Shown one piece after another: positions 51,362 to 63,620 of a stretch of DNA of 64,000 nucleotides. The notes below the pieces were generated by a model. That model had not been told where the DNA came from. It did not search any database and saw only the letters and a program-made list of their open reading frames with translations. Numbering within the stretch: position 1 is the first letter of the stretch; the number at the start of each line of letters is the position of its first letter. This DNA is from Salminus brasiliensis (taxonomy: Eukaryota; Chordata; Actinopteri; Characiformes; Bryconidae): NCBI RefSeq assembly GCF_030463535.1, contig NC_132888.1, forward strand, positions 9,872,081 through 9,936,080, given 5' to 3'. A program made the translations under genes and the position numbers.

Positions 51362-51870
51362 TTATTCACTGATGAGCCATAACACCTGCCTAATATTGTG
51401 TAGGCCCCTCTTATCATGCCAATACAGCTCTGGCCTGTTGAGGCATGGTCTCAGAAGGACCTCAGAAGGTGTCCTGTGGTATCTGGACCAAAAAATACAA
51501 CAGCAGCAGATCCTTTAAGTTCTGTAAATTGTGTCCTTTACATCTTGGTTGTTCCAACACATTCCTCCAGGGACTCCATGGATTGATTGCATCAATGGCC
51601 CATGGTGCATGGTCATTCCTTGGAGCACCTGTGGTAGGTACTGCCCACTGCATCTCCACAAGGCCTGCCTGATGTTTTGAAGAAGCTCTTGGTCCTTGTC
51701 AAAGTGGCTCAGATCTTTATGCTTGCCCATTTCTCCTGCTTTCAACACACTACCTTCAAGAACTGACTGTTCACTTGCTTGACAGGTCCTTATAGGTGTC
51801 ACAGTAACCTGGTGTAACCATCAATGTTACTCACTTCACCTATTAATGGTTTGATAGTTTCAGCTGTTTT
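51362..51870 (-). mobile_element. Non-autonomous Tc1-like remnant, copy D
   Basis: GATGAGCCATAACACCTGCC at one end, GTTGAGGCATGGTCTCAGAA and CAAGAACTGACTGTTCACTT inside. Same family and orientation as copies A-C. Confidence 0.65.
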
Positions 51871-52639
51871 TCCTGACTCACTATGCGTTACCATACTTCA
51901 TTCATGTAAATGTTGAGTTTTCTATTTAATGCCAGTATAAAGCAATCAAAGAAATACTGGAAAAAATATCAAGTCATAAAAAAAACCTGGAATATGAAAT
52001 TAAGCTGCATTATAAAGCAATTCAGCTTGTTATGCTATTATTGAGGCATGTATTCACCACAGCAGATTATGAATGATTTAGTGCCAATAAAAGAAAATAA
52101 AATAACAAAAAATAAGATCAATTTATAATATGAAAATAAGTCAACAGATTTATTAAACCAGGAAAGACTGATTGGCTGATTTTTACACAAGATGCACAAG
52201 AAAAGTTCAGTCAGCAGGTGGCAGCATCCAACACCCTGTGCAGTATGTCAGCTTGGTTAACGGAACCACTCCAAAGCTTTTTTTTAGTATTTAGGGTTAT
52301 AAAATGTGTGAAAGTAAATTAGGATATGGCCCAAAATGACCTTTCTATATGTCAGCCATAAAACGCAAGGTTCAGGTTCAAAATTGCAGCAGCACAAACA
52401 CACCCTTGCATCCTCAGTTTATTGTATAACTATTTTAGAAATAATATTTTAACAAACACATGCAACGTAAGTTACATTTTTACCATAAAAGTGTGATCAA
52501 TGTATTTGTGTAATAGTCTGTGTTCGGCCTGTCGACATTCACAGTATATTCAGCATTGGAAAGGAAATGACTCCAATTTCTTTAAAAGTTTATCATCACG
52601 ACATCTGAGTTATATATTTCTCATGTTGTCATGTTGTAC

Positions 52640-52870
52640 TGTACTGTTAGAGAACATCACATTGCACATTGGGACACTTGTTAATTCACTGTTTCTTTAG
52701 ATGATCATCACCACCCCACCTCATCCCCAACTTCCCAACTCCATCCCAAAGGTGTTGGATGAAGCACCAACCATCATTCCAGAGAGCACAGTTCCAATGT
52801 GTGTACATATGTCCTCTTCAAGGAACATGCATATGCAGTATATCCAACACTGGGAAGGGAATGAGTCAAA
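52640..52870 (+). repeat. MITE-like repeat copy 4, degraded
   Basis: TTGGGACACTTGTTAATTCA, CCATCCCAAAGGTGTTGGAT and CATCATTCCAGAGAGCACAG match the family body. The right end is missing. Confidence 0.45.
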
Positions 52871-53635
52871 GTTTAAACTCCATTACCATCCTCATGACAT
52901 CTGGGTCCAATGTAATCTGACTCATGCCAAGTGTCAGGACCCAAGCTGAATATCAGGACCCAACACAAATAGAATAAATATTGATAAATAAGAGTTTTGA
53001 GAAATGGATATGTAGATACATTCCAGTAATGAGAAAAAAGAGGTTAAATGTCCAAAATACAAAGCATGTGTGTCTCAAATACAGCTCCTACTGATCTACT
53101 AAATTATATAAATACTGTTAATATGTATGATCATTATGATATTAATTTTAATTGACATGTTTTTGTGAGAATGACCATTTATACCATGCTCATGAATAGC
53201 AAAGGCGGGAAAATATTCATACTCATACATTTAAAGGGTTCTTTGCAGAAAAGTCTTATAAACACCTCTTTTGGTTCCCTAAACATTCGAACATATTGAA
53301 ATTACATTAATAAGGAACCAAAAGTTGCTCTTCTGTGAGTTTGCAGAAAAAGCATAAACTGAGCATGCCATTTCAGGAGAAAAAAAAAGTTTAAGCACTG
53401 ATATCCCAGGGAAAGGCTTTTGAGCAGACAGGCTGGCGCCTTAAGGTTTACTAAATCCTGAGATCTAAGGAGGTCTATTTATATGCTGGAGACAAAGTTT
53501 ACAACTCTCTACAGTAACTGCCCTCATTTGTGCATTACAGAGTGAATTAACATGCAATATGCCACATGCTTTACTTTAATATACTTTTACACACACACAC
53601 ACACATACACGGTATACATATATACATGTATATCC

Positions 53636-54430
53636 ACAAATGGGCCAAGCAATATGACCACCTGGCACCTTAATATGCTGTTAGTCCTCTGTGTGTTGCT
53701 GAAAAGAGCTCCCACCCTGAGTCATGGACTGCACAGGACTTGGGCTCCCCCGACAGTCAGGAATGTTCAAATTGGTGAAATTACAGGACATGCTTTACAC
53801 AAGGTAAGAGATATAGAAACCTTAAGAGATATAGAAAGTGAAGGATTGAGATCTGGGGAAATTGAAGGTCAACTCTAAGGTCAAAATTAGTGCTGGGAGT
53901 TTCCCAGCAGAGCATTGGTTAGAGCATCACACTTATCACACTATTTACCGACTTATCTTCTTCCATTTTTTCACGCCCACAGGTAAGCTGTACACACATA
54001 CCCATGTGATGTAAAAGAAAAGTTGACCTTCCATTTCACACTTACACTTCCTTTCTTCCATTTCTTCATGGTCCTGTTAAACACTTTCATGTCCATGGAC
54101 ATGGACATACATAGCAGAGTGCAGTGCATTGTGTGCTGTGATACATTTCTCTCAGAATCAGCTTGAAACATTTCTGCGACTCACAGCTGTAGCTCACTGT
54201 CCCTTATGACCATCGATTTGTGGTTCAACACTCTGACGTCGGTTTGTGGTTCTTCCCTCCTCAGACCACTCTTGGTAGATATTCACCACTGCCATTAGCC
54301 ATTTCCGAAGTGTTCCCCCCCAGTCACCGGGCCTCTTCAAAGTAGCTAAGCTTCACCTCTACCCATTTCTTAAGCATCCAATGCATGAACGTTGAGAACT
54401 GACTGTTGACTTAGTGTCTAATATATTTTC
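53636..54430 (-). mobile_element. Divergent Tc1-like remnant, interrupted
   Basis: GACCACCTGGCACCTTAATA, GAGTCATGGACTGCACAGGA and, 600 bp on, GAGAACTGACTGTTGACTTA correspond to the ends of the Tc1-like family at 2355 but are more diverged. The middle is unrelated or heavily decayed. Confidence 0.45.
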
Positions 54431-54873
54431 CAGACCATAATTACTACAATAGTAAGACAAATACAGACAAAATACAGTACACATGAAGCATAAGCTACAC
54501 ATACAGTATACATATACTGTACCATATCAAGTCATTCATGAAATTGGCCACTGAGAACATGGCACCATTGTGCACAGCACAAGACAAATTGCACACTTCC
54601 AGGTTCAACTGTGCTAAATAAGTGGATAGTATAGAAGATTAGGCAGTCTGTTGCTACAGTGGCCTATAGCTGCTAAATGTATATAACACAAGATCTCCTC
54701 CTCTTTCTTATTTCATAAACATATTTACTCAAGATTCTGTGCTTTAAACTTTGCTCTAATAACATTTCAAAAGATGATTAAACTACAATATAAACCACAG
54801 GCCTCACTTTGGGCAGGCTCAGTATTAGAACCTAGAGCATTCATGATGTCCACACAGCAGTTAGGTCAATCAG

Positions 54874-57800
54874 CTAATGGGAATCAGACTCATTTAGCTC
54901 TTGAATATTGTCGATAGTAAACACATGTGTTCCTTGTGGCCGAAGGATTTCTTCTTCTTGTTCTTCTTCATCGACCACACATTCTCCACTTTCTTTGAAA
55001 GACCCAGGCAGCTCAAGCCCAGCTTGGAACATCTGAAGCTGTTGAGCTTCCCGCGCACTGCACAGGAGGAGAGGCACTGGGTAAGTTCTGTGGAACCGCC
55101 GCAAGTCCACTCGAAACGCACCTTTCTCCACGGTCATACACGGCTCGAAACGAGCTCCCCACTCAATCTCCGTCTCAATGTAAGATGTCTTCGCCTGGCA
55201 CATCATTCCTAAAATGGTGAGAACAAAAAGTGTGTTGGGCAACTTTACTTGTGAGTTCTTAATGGTGGCTATTAGTTTTCAAACTATTATTGATATTAGT
55301 AGTAGTAGCAATATTGATAAATTAGTAGCAATAGTACTACAATTATAGTCATAGTAGAGCACTCTGAAGAACTGTTGGAGGTTCTTCAAGGTGAAACTGT
55401 GGAGGAACATCTTAAGGTGCTTCAGGAAAAGAGAAGGTGCTTCAAAAACCTTCAAGAAAAGATTTGTAGAAGAAATGGGTTCCTTGAAGGTTCATCAAAG
55501 CATCTTAAAAGGTTCCTCCACTGTTTCAAAGTGAACCCCTAAGAAATCCTCAGTAGGAACCACTGCTTCAAGAGATCAGGACATTGCACATGACCACGCA
55601 CCTGTGGCCTCTACAATCCCCTCCAGGATGACGATGATCTCAAACTGTTGTTTGCGCAGCTGCTCTGGACCCAACTCCCAGAAAGGACTGCTGGAGTCTA
55701 TGGTGTGCTGGATGACCTGTGGCTCCACTAGAAACAGGCGGTCGGAACCACTCTCATAGCCCAAGTCGATTTCGGACTGCTGAAGAGGGAGGAACTCACC
55801 CTCGGACGTCTGACGAGACTTGATGAGCTTGGCGCGCACTTTGGCATCCACCATGTGGCTCTCACGCAGGTCTCCTAGGCGGAACATAAGGCAAAGTTGG
55901 TCGTCCCGGTTGGACACCACGCAGGTCCTGCTGAAGAGGAGTGTCTCTGCACGTTTCTTGGGCCTGGAGATCTTGACAAACATGCAGCCCACCATAAGCG
56001 CGTCAATCATGGAGCCCACGATGCATTGCGCCATGACCAAGATGACGCCCTCATGGCAGCTGGAGGAGACAGTGCGTGCACCATAGCCAATGGTGCGCTG
56101 GGTCTCTACGGAGAAAAGTAATGCTGAAACAAAGCCATCCACGTTGGGGTAGCACACCTCCCGTCCCAGGGGAACGTCACTGGCGCTGTTTGGAGGAAGC
56201 TCGAGGTCACCCCTCAGGAAGGCGTTTAGTGTGTACAGTCCTGCGAAGATGAACCAGGTGACCGTGTAGCACATCATGAAAACAAAGAGAAACCACCGAT
56301 ACTGGAGGTCCACGAAGGAGGTGAACATGTCAGCCAGAAAGCGCTCTCTTTCCGCCATGTGCGCCAGGTCCACTCTGCACTTGCCATCTTTAGAGACGTA
56401 GCGCCGCTGCTCTCGCTCTTCAGGTGCACACGTGGGTGTCTGTGCGCTCTCCGTCTCCACCAACTTGCTGCGCGCCTTGGTGTTGGCCTCCAGCTCCTGC
56501 ACCGGGGTGCACAGTGCGCTGCGGGAGGGTGTGGCTGTGGCACTGCGTAAAGGGCTAGAGTTTGGGCTGGCCATGTTTGGCACGCTGAGGGCATGCCGGC
56601 AGCATGACCGACCGGCTGGATCGAACAGAGAGCAACGCCTCAGCAGGGCCAGCTCGGCTGCCGTAGGGGTGCAGATGCTGGTTCTCTGGTTGCGAGCATA
56701 GCCACGCTGCAGGCTGTAGGGCAGATCAGTTGTACTCTTGTGGCGGCGCATGGACATGCTCAGCCTAGAGCTCTGACTCACTGTGATGTCTGGCATAGGG
56801 AGGGGGCTACTGACACTGCTTGTTTCAGGTAGAGTATTGCCCTCAGGGAGAACTATGTCCACCTGGAAAAGAGACAGAAAAAAGTCTCATTAGCATATTA
56901 TAAGACTTAATATTCAGTACTATGTGCTGTATGTACAGGTACAGTACAGTACTGTGGAAAGGTCAAAGAGACAGGTCAAGTTACAAGTTACTTTTTTTAT
57001 GACAAAAAAAAATCCATGATTTTTTAATTAAAAACCATGTTTTTTTGTGTGATTGCACAGAAGAACCACTTTTTGTTCCATTTCACTTGATGTTTCTTTG
57101 GAGAATCAATTTGTAAATGCAAGTGACACAAGAACCTTTTGAAATTTTAAGTAATAATATGCACATTTTCTCTGAAGAATCCATATACTGGTAAAGATCC
57201 TTTACATCAGGACAAAGTTCTTTAAACCTCTAAAAGCATAGACTCCTCTGGTGCTCCACTTTCAGACCATGCCTGTGACATTTTTTAAAACAAAGCAGCT
57301 TGCGGAGGTCAAGCCAATGACAAGAAAAAACTCCCACAGTGGCACAAAAAAAAATCCAGCAGAAAGCAGGAGAGGAACAAAGACCCTAAAGGGGAACTCA
57401 TCCTCCTGCAGTAAAAAACAGATAACAAAACAAATAACATGAATAGCATGAAATACGGAAATGTCTAGTGGATACACAGCAACGAAAACCACATAAAGAC
57501 AAAGAAGTGAGCCTAATACTACACTGAAGTACTTAAAAAATAACTACTAAACTAGAGTTTGTTAATGTTAAAAGTCTTATTGGGGGTGGTGATTAGGTCT
57601 ATGATTCCCATCTTAAAGCAGCATTATGCAAAAAGTGGCACTTCTTGTTTCTGTGCTCTCCCTACAGTCGGGATGTAAAATTCGCACTTTGAACTACCCC
57701 CAAAGGACATGTTCTACACATTCTGGACAAGCTAAGAAGTACAGGCATCTGAAGTGAAAGGAACATGTGGACTTTCATTTAGAGTGATATTACAGGATTT

Positions 57801-59765
57801 TACGCATTTAAGACTCGGGGTAAAGTTTCAAAGTTTCAAGTTTATTTGTCATCTGCACAACATGTCAGGACATTTATGCATTGAAATGCTTGTGGTGAGG
57901 CTCAGGTTGATGCTCTACAGGAGGACAAAACTATATACATACTAAAGATATTAAAATAAAGTTATATAAAAAGAAGTTTATTAAATACACACAAAATATA
58001 CACAAAATACAGAATATACAAAGACAGAAGGGATTTGTAGAAATTCTTTGATATGTACATTTATGAGACAGGTATAGTCTGAGAGAGAGTGGAGCTAAAT
58101 ATAAATATGTATGTTTATGTCTATTCCTGTTGTAAAAAGTGACTTAGTGATGTTGTCCATAGCAGTGATATATAGAGTATTAATAATAAAGTGTCCAAGT
58201 GCAGTAGTGTTGGTGAAAGGTTCACATCTTGTTCAGGAACCTGATGGCTTGTGGGTAGAAACTGTTCATTAGCCGGTTTGTTCTGGCCTGGATGCTGCGG
58301 TGCCTCCTGCCTGATGGCAGTTAGGGGAGCAGGCCGTGTGCTGGGTGGCTACAGTCCAACCGGATCTTCTGGATTTATCTCAGGCAGCGGGACGGGTAGA
58401 TGTCCTGCAGGTCTGGAAGTTTTCTGTCTATGATGGACTCACCACTCTCTTCAGGGCCTTGCGTTCGTAGGCAGTACAGCTGCCGTACCAGACAGTGATG
58501 TAGGCCGTGAGGATGCTCTCTATGGTGCATCTGTAGAAGTTGGTGAGGATGTCAGGAGGCAGACCAAACTTCCTGAGTCTTCTCAGGAAGAAGAGGCACT
58601 GACGGGCAGACCTCACTGCTTTGTTGGTGTGGAGTGACCAGGAGAGGTCTCGGTGAGGTGTACTCCAAGGAACCTAACACTGCTGACCCTCTCTACTTCA
58701 GCTCCATTGATGAATAAGGGAGAGTGACCACACTTCTGCAGCTTCCTGTAGTCCACGATCATCTCCTTAGTTTTGCTGATGTTGAGGCTGAGGTTGTTGT
58801 GGAAGCACCACTCTGACAGGGTGCTGACCTCGTCTCTGTAGACAGTCTTGTCTCCATCTGTGATGAGGCCTAGGATGGTGGTATCATCAGCAAACTTGAA
58901 GATGTGTGTCTGGCTACACAGTTGTGTGTAAACAGGGAATACAGGAGGGGGCGTTAAATGCTGAGCTGCAATCTATGAACAGTATTCTCACATAGGTGTT
59001 CTACCTGTCCAAGTGTGAGGGCAAAGTGCACTGTCAGTGCAATAGCGTCGTCAGTGGATCTGTTGGAGCAGTATGCAAATTGGTGAGGGTCCATGGTGGC
59101 TGAAAGCGAGAAATGTGCATTTAGCTCATCTGCAAGCGAGGAGGACAACCCCATATCACCGATCCCACCACCTTTGTAGTCAGTGATAGTGCGGAGACCA
59201 TTCCACATGCGTCTGAGATCAGACCCACGGTAGTTAGACTCCAATCTGTCCCTGTAGTTCCTTTTGGCCAACCTGATGGTCCTCTGAAGGTCATATCTGG
59301 CTTTCTTGCAACTCTCCAGGTCAGGTCCAGGGTATGCAACATTATGCAATTCCCCGTAAGCATGGTTTTGCCCACTTCACTAAAGTTACAGTTACAGTAC
59401 AGTTAGCAGCATGCTAAGCGTGAAATAGCAACACTAGAAATGCGATTCTACTTACTCGGGGGCCTGTGGAGCATCACAATCATCTAAAAGCTGCTATTTT
59501 AGGGTAAACATCCTACATACTCTTGCTTTAATATGAATATGTAAAGAAATCAGTGAGCTGAATGAATGAAAGAATAACATCTACTTACATTTGCAATCTG
59601 TGTTTGGTAGCCTGTTCCATCTCCAGAAGACATTACCAGCATGCTGGATTTGGGTTTAAGGCTTGGACTGCTGACTGAGGCCTGCTTGACTTTCAGCCCA
59701 TCTTGTATGGTCGCTGAAGTTCTTCTGCTTTCTACACTTGAGGTCCGTCTTCCTCCAGCGTACAT
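54874..59765 (-). CDS. Inward-rectifier K+ channel, Kir3/GIRK-like
   Basis: Tetrameric plasma-membrane K+ channel subunit. Coding exons on the minus strand: 59765-59589 (59 codons, phase 0), 56862-55602 (phase 1) and 55208-54874 (stop after ...NESDSH), 590 aa in all. Exon 2 begins in GTG (valine) straight after a TTTTCCAG acceptor, so translation starts in exon 1. The Kir core begins at RYVSKDGKC (about 213). M1 lies at about 250-271, the selectivity filter TIGYG at 316-320, and Asp346 in M2 occupies the rectification-controller position. The PIP2-contact segment PKKRAETL follows, then a full cytoplasmic domain with KLIKSRQTSEGEF, SPFWEL and VILEGIVEATG. The intron inside EATG/MMCQ falls where GIRK genes also have one. 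Sequence is nearer Kir3 than Kir2. The first 212 residues are Ser/Thr-rich and unusual. It may be the fish gene called kcnj19 or a Kir3.3/3.4 relative; I could not decide. Confidence 0.88.
55370..55575. mobile_element. Foldback MITE in Kir intron 2
   Basis: AAGGTGAAACTGTGGAGGAA on the left faces GGTTCCTCCACTGTTTCAAA on the right, and further GGTGCTTC/GAAGGTTC pairs fold inside. It fills about half of the 393-bp intron. Confidence 0.6.
57818..59350 (-). mobile_element. 5'-truncated, decayed non-LTR retrotransposon (L2/CR1/Rex-like) in Kir intron 1
   Basis: On the minus strand, fragments of a reverse transcriptase ORF are readable: QFAYCSNRSTDDAIALT at about 59050-59085, and further on LFFLRRLRKFG plus FYRCTIESILTAYITVWYG at about 58500-58600. 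The latter are C-terminal RT blocks of L2/CR1-type LINEs. Stops and frameshifts break the frame. The 3' end near 57818-57860 has the ACTTGAAACTTTGA-type tail. It is in the same orientation as the host Kir gene. Confidence 0.75.
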
Positions 59766-60147
59766 GATTTAGCTTACATGTACCAGCGCGGAGAAGCCTA
59801 GTCATTCAGCACCTGAACATGTCAGTGTTTTTAATATATATATAGAAATCAATTGTGGAGTTATCCAGTTACTCTTATACTGTAAATCTTTGTTGTTTTT
59901 AATGATTACAAATATGATAATGAAACTTGGTAGTTCACTTACTGCTGTTGTCTCAACCAGGCTAGTGCTTAGACATAGACTAATGATTGTAGTCAATTAT
60001 TAAGTTATCATTTAAGTTACCACTATTAAGTCATGGCTATAATTACTGAATAACCACCAAAAAAATTGAGGTGGATAGAATAAGTCACTGCAATTACCCC
60101 ACTGTAAGCCACACCAGTGGGTATATTCCTGTCTGTATGTGGCCACA

Positions 60148-60321
60148 GGAATAAAGGAGAGGGCTACAGTAAGGAAGGCTAAACCTGCACAGTCAGAGAG
60201 AGTCTTCACTAAGCCTCTTGATCCGCTGGCTCGGCAAAATCGCCTCCAGAAGGACTCAGGCGACTCCTCCCCTGCCCACCCTTTACATGACTCCCTCTCT
60301 TCATCTGAACCAAACATCTAA
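60148..60321 (+). CDS. Possible terminal exon of an unrecognised plus-strand gene
   Basis: After an acceptor-like GTATGTGGCCACAG an open frame of about 57 codons runs to TAA at 60319-60321. It is basic and Ser-rich, with KPLDPLARQNRLQKDSGDSS. An AATAAA lies at 60586-60591. No upstream plus-strand exon was found, and the Kir gene starts 380 bp to the left on the other strand. The opposite strand is open as well (60012-60317), which weakens the case. Function unknown. Confidence 0.2.
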   Translation, partial: GIKERATVRKAKPAQSERVFTKPLDPLARQNRLQKDSGDSSPAHPLHDSLSSSEPNI

Positions 60322-61479
60322 ATGTTATATGCATAAAGGTTATGTCAAACACAAGGAAGACATCTGAAGACAGCACTGGTGAAGCTCAAGTTTAGGAACA
60401 GGTGTCAGCAATCTAAGAGCTTGAACTCTTGTGATCTTTGTAGAGAATCCAAACAAACTGCAGTTACAAGTTTAAGCTGCTACAGTTTAAGCCAGGAACA
60501 GTGAGACATTGCAACAATGGTACAACGAGACCTTGTATAATTTTTGCCTTTGTGACTTGCACAGTTGTGGTCATGTGGCTAGACAAATAAAATGCTTGAT
60601 TGTCAACTCAATATATATAAAATAAATATCTAAATTGTCCATGCGTCTTCAGTTTAGCAGCAATAGTAATGTCCCTCAACCACTCACGTAACATAACAGT
60701 ACAGGAAGCAGTAGCCATGCAACAATAGAAAAAGAAAGGCTCTGGAGGTAACAGTTTCTTAACCAGTCCTGGTGGGAGCATTCTTAGTCCTTGCTCCGTA
60801 GTTCTTAAGACCAAAACCTTCATGTAACTCCAGTCATCTATAATTAGCTGCCCTAGACTTTGCCCGAGAACTCCTTCCATACCCAGGAGTACCCTCAAAT
60901 AAGCAATATACACAAACCATTGCCACCTACCTCACTGACGGAACTGTAGGGAACCTACACGTTAACGACACACCAAGCCAACATCAGCCTCTGAACATCC
61001 ACTGCAGAGCTGGTCATTATGTTATCACAGTGATTATGGTGAACTATGATTAGCTTACCATAATCCCAGACACTAAACACACCGCAATGGAAATCAGGAG
61101 AGGCTGGAGCGCTGTATGAGTAGCCTTGCACTGGAAGATGTATGGAGACCAATAAATAGGGCTTAAAGATGCCATAGATTGCATGTATTCAGTGTGTTAA
61201 GATGTCCTTAAATGTATAAATAATAACTATGTAACTTACTAGGCAGCCTTTACAAACCTGTTTACAACCCTGCTATTTTGCCTTAGTATAAAACATGTGA
61301 TTGTCCTTTTATTGTGGGCTTATGGGGGACAAAAATGATAAATTCAGCTTTCATTGGCTGGTTTATGGCACCACAATGGCACACAGGAGCAGCATAGCTT
61401 AGCATAGCCTATCCTATCCTATACTGTTTTAGCATATCTTAGCACTGTAACACAAACATAATATTTTTTGTCCTGCTGT

Positions 61480-61790
61480 CTAGTCAAGTCGAGTCAAGCC
61501 AAGTCAAATTTATTTGTATAGCTTTTTACAACTGTTGTCGTCACAAAGCAGCTTTACATAATTAGTAATTAGTATAAGGCAGACAAAAAGCAGCCAACAG
61601 TGACAGTGGCAAGAAAAAACTCCCTCAGAGCTGGAGGAAGAAACCTTGGGAGGAACCAAGACTCACAAGGAGGACCCGACCCATCCTCCTCTGGTCAGAA
61701 CTATTTATACTAGATAATAGTATTATACTATTAACAGTGGTGATATTAATAGTGGCAGATAGTTACGAGTCCATTTAGGTTTTAACATGG
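61480..61790 (-). mobile_element. Non-LTR element 3' end, inverted copy
   Basis: Reverse complement of the family at 18905-19180: GTCAAATTTATTTGTATAGC at the tail, then TGGCAAGAAAAAACTCCCTC and CTCCTCTGGTCAGAACTATT. Confidence 0.6.
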
Positions 61791-63449
61791 TCATTAAACA
61801 GATAGCAGTGGTAGGAGGGTGTGCCGCTGGTCTGGTATGGGTGGTGGTGGGTGGGGGGCCTGATGGTCGGACTGGTAGGTGGCAGCTGGTCTGACGCAGG
61901 TAGAGGGGACCTCAGCAGCATCTTCCAGCAGGTCGGGCTGGGTGGCCACTGCTGTGCTTTCTGGATCCTCTTGGTGTTAATAATGAATAATAAAGGTAAA
62001 GGTAAAGGTAAAATAAAGTTTTCCATTCTAGAGCACCTTTAAAAAAACACCCTGCAAGATGCAGTACAGTCTATGAAGAATAAAATGTAATGAAACTTTA
62101 AAAAATAGAAGGAAAGGAAAAGTTCATATGAGTGCAGAAGTTTTTATAACGAATTTGAATTATAATGAATACAGCATGACCTTCCATTCAGAGCGGTTAT
62201 ACAACACTGCCAAAAATGTTGTGGACAACCGGCGTGGCTTCAGCTGGATCAGGCTAACCCATTCCTAACGGACGCATGCAGTTTCCACAGACAAACACCA
62301 GCAGTAGAATGGGTTGTACCAAGGACTTCAATTGCATGTAACTTGACATTGTAATAAAATGTCACTTTAACAATAAGTTCATCAGTGTGGCAGAAAATTT
62401 AGAAACTGATCAGCATTACTTGCAACATCTATTGCTAGGCAAAGGGTGGAGGCCTGCAATGTTGTACAGTTGATAAAATATGGCTTTCACTTGGCCTTGC
62501 CCCCAAAAAGAAAAAAGCTTAAGCCATAAAGAGTCGTCTTGCCATATTTGGTGTAGAATAACATGATTGGCTGTAATGGGACCTGAACCTCACCACTAAA
62601 TTACACCGAATAAACCAGAACTCTGAAAGTCGTGAGTCAGAACTTTAGACGTTCTGACCTCGTCTCATTGTGTGAATGTTGTGGATAAGCGAATCTAGTG
62701 TAAATCTAGTGCTTTCTGTTACTTTAGCAACAGGGCCCATGGTATTGGAAAGAGATGTTCATGAACCACTGATGGACAATATGTTCTTTGACCATGAAGT
62801 GTAACGTCTTAAGAATGATCTAACAACCAATTCTGTCCCATTGTTCCTGACACCTCTTGCCATTTCCCTGCTCTTTGTCACCTGTGTTGTGTTTGCAAGC
62901 CTGCCCTGTCTTCTTGGTTTTGTAGGTAGGACAATCCTTAGCTTCATCTTCAGTTTCTTGTTGGGAAATACTGCATTTGTCTAACTGTAATTCTGAGCGT
63001 TGTTTTCCTCCAGTGGATTGTCGTATGTTTTACTGTGTCCTTAGTTAACCTTTTTCTGTGTTTGACTCTGCTGGCCGTCTCTATCTCTAAAGAAATCTTT
63101 ATGGCAACAAGGCAACAAACCATTTTATGGTCATTTTTGGTCACCATCATTTGATTTATTTAGTTGTAATATGCATTTCAGCACAATCAAATTATGGGTA
63201 GAATTGGGTTTGGCATTTTGTCGGGTGGTGGGGGGGGATGCTGTCAGGAACAAAGGCCACATGGCATGCTAGCAATTGCTAGCAATTAGTAGAATAGCAG
63301 TTTTTACAGTTTTTAAACAACTTTATATATCCAAATAACTGTATTTGCAATGAATATGTCAAATTATATATTTGGCCAAAATAGTGTTTTTTATTCATTG
63401 TCTCTGGGCAACACTGTGCAATTTGACCACTTTTGTTGGGGCAATTATG

Positions 63450-63620
63450 CTAAAGCAGTGATTCTCAACTCTGGTCAAATCTAAGGTGCTTCCCAGCTCC
63501 ACCACACCTGATCCAAGTGATGCGCTTGTTATCAAACAACTGCAGCAGTTAATACCCAGTAAATCACATGAATCAGGTGTGATGGAGCAGAGACAGGGGT
63601 CCCTGGGACCAGAATTGAGT
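63450..63620 (+). repeat. Dispersed repeat 'GTGATTCTCAACTCTGGTC'
   Basis: Starts AAGCAGTGATTCTCAACTCT and includes CAGCTCCACCACACCTGATC and GAATCAGGTGTGATGGAGCA, which are inverted to each other. Fragments of the same family occur near 23700, 25105 and 44280. Confidence 0.5.

Larger units (their letters stand above)
47290..54870. other. Interval between apom and the Kir gene
   Basis: LINE and Tc1-like remnants (listed) with AT-rich filler. Segments at about 48590-48680 and 49300-49385 share ACCCAGCA/TGGGTTA words and may be the ends of one decayed MITE. No gene is called. Confidence 0.5.

Noticed and set aside
56274-56701. Long ORFs in other frames over the Kir N-terminal exon
   Set aside because: They are shadows of the GC-rich coding exon. 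The Kir frame is continuous with the channel core and has the correct splice phase.
60608-60913. 101-aa minus ORF as a gene
   Set aside because: No recognisable domain. It could be a repeat-derived frame. No splice context links it to Kir exon 1.
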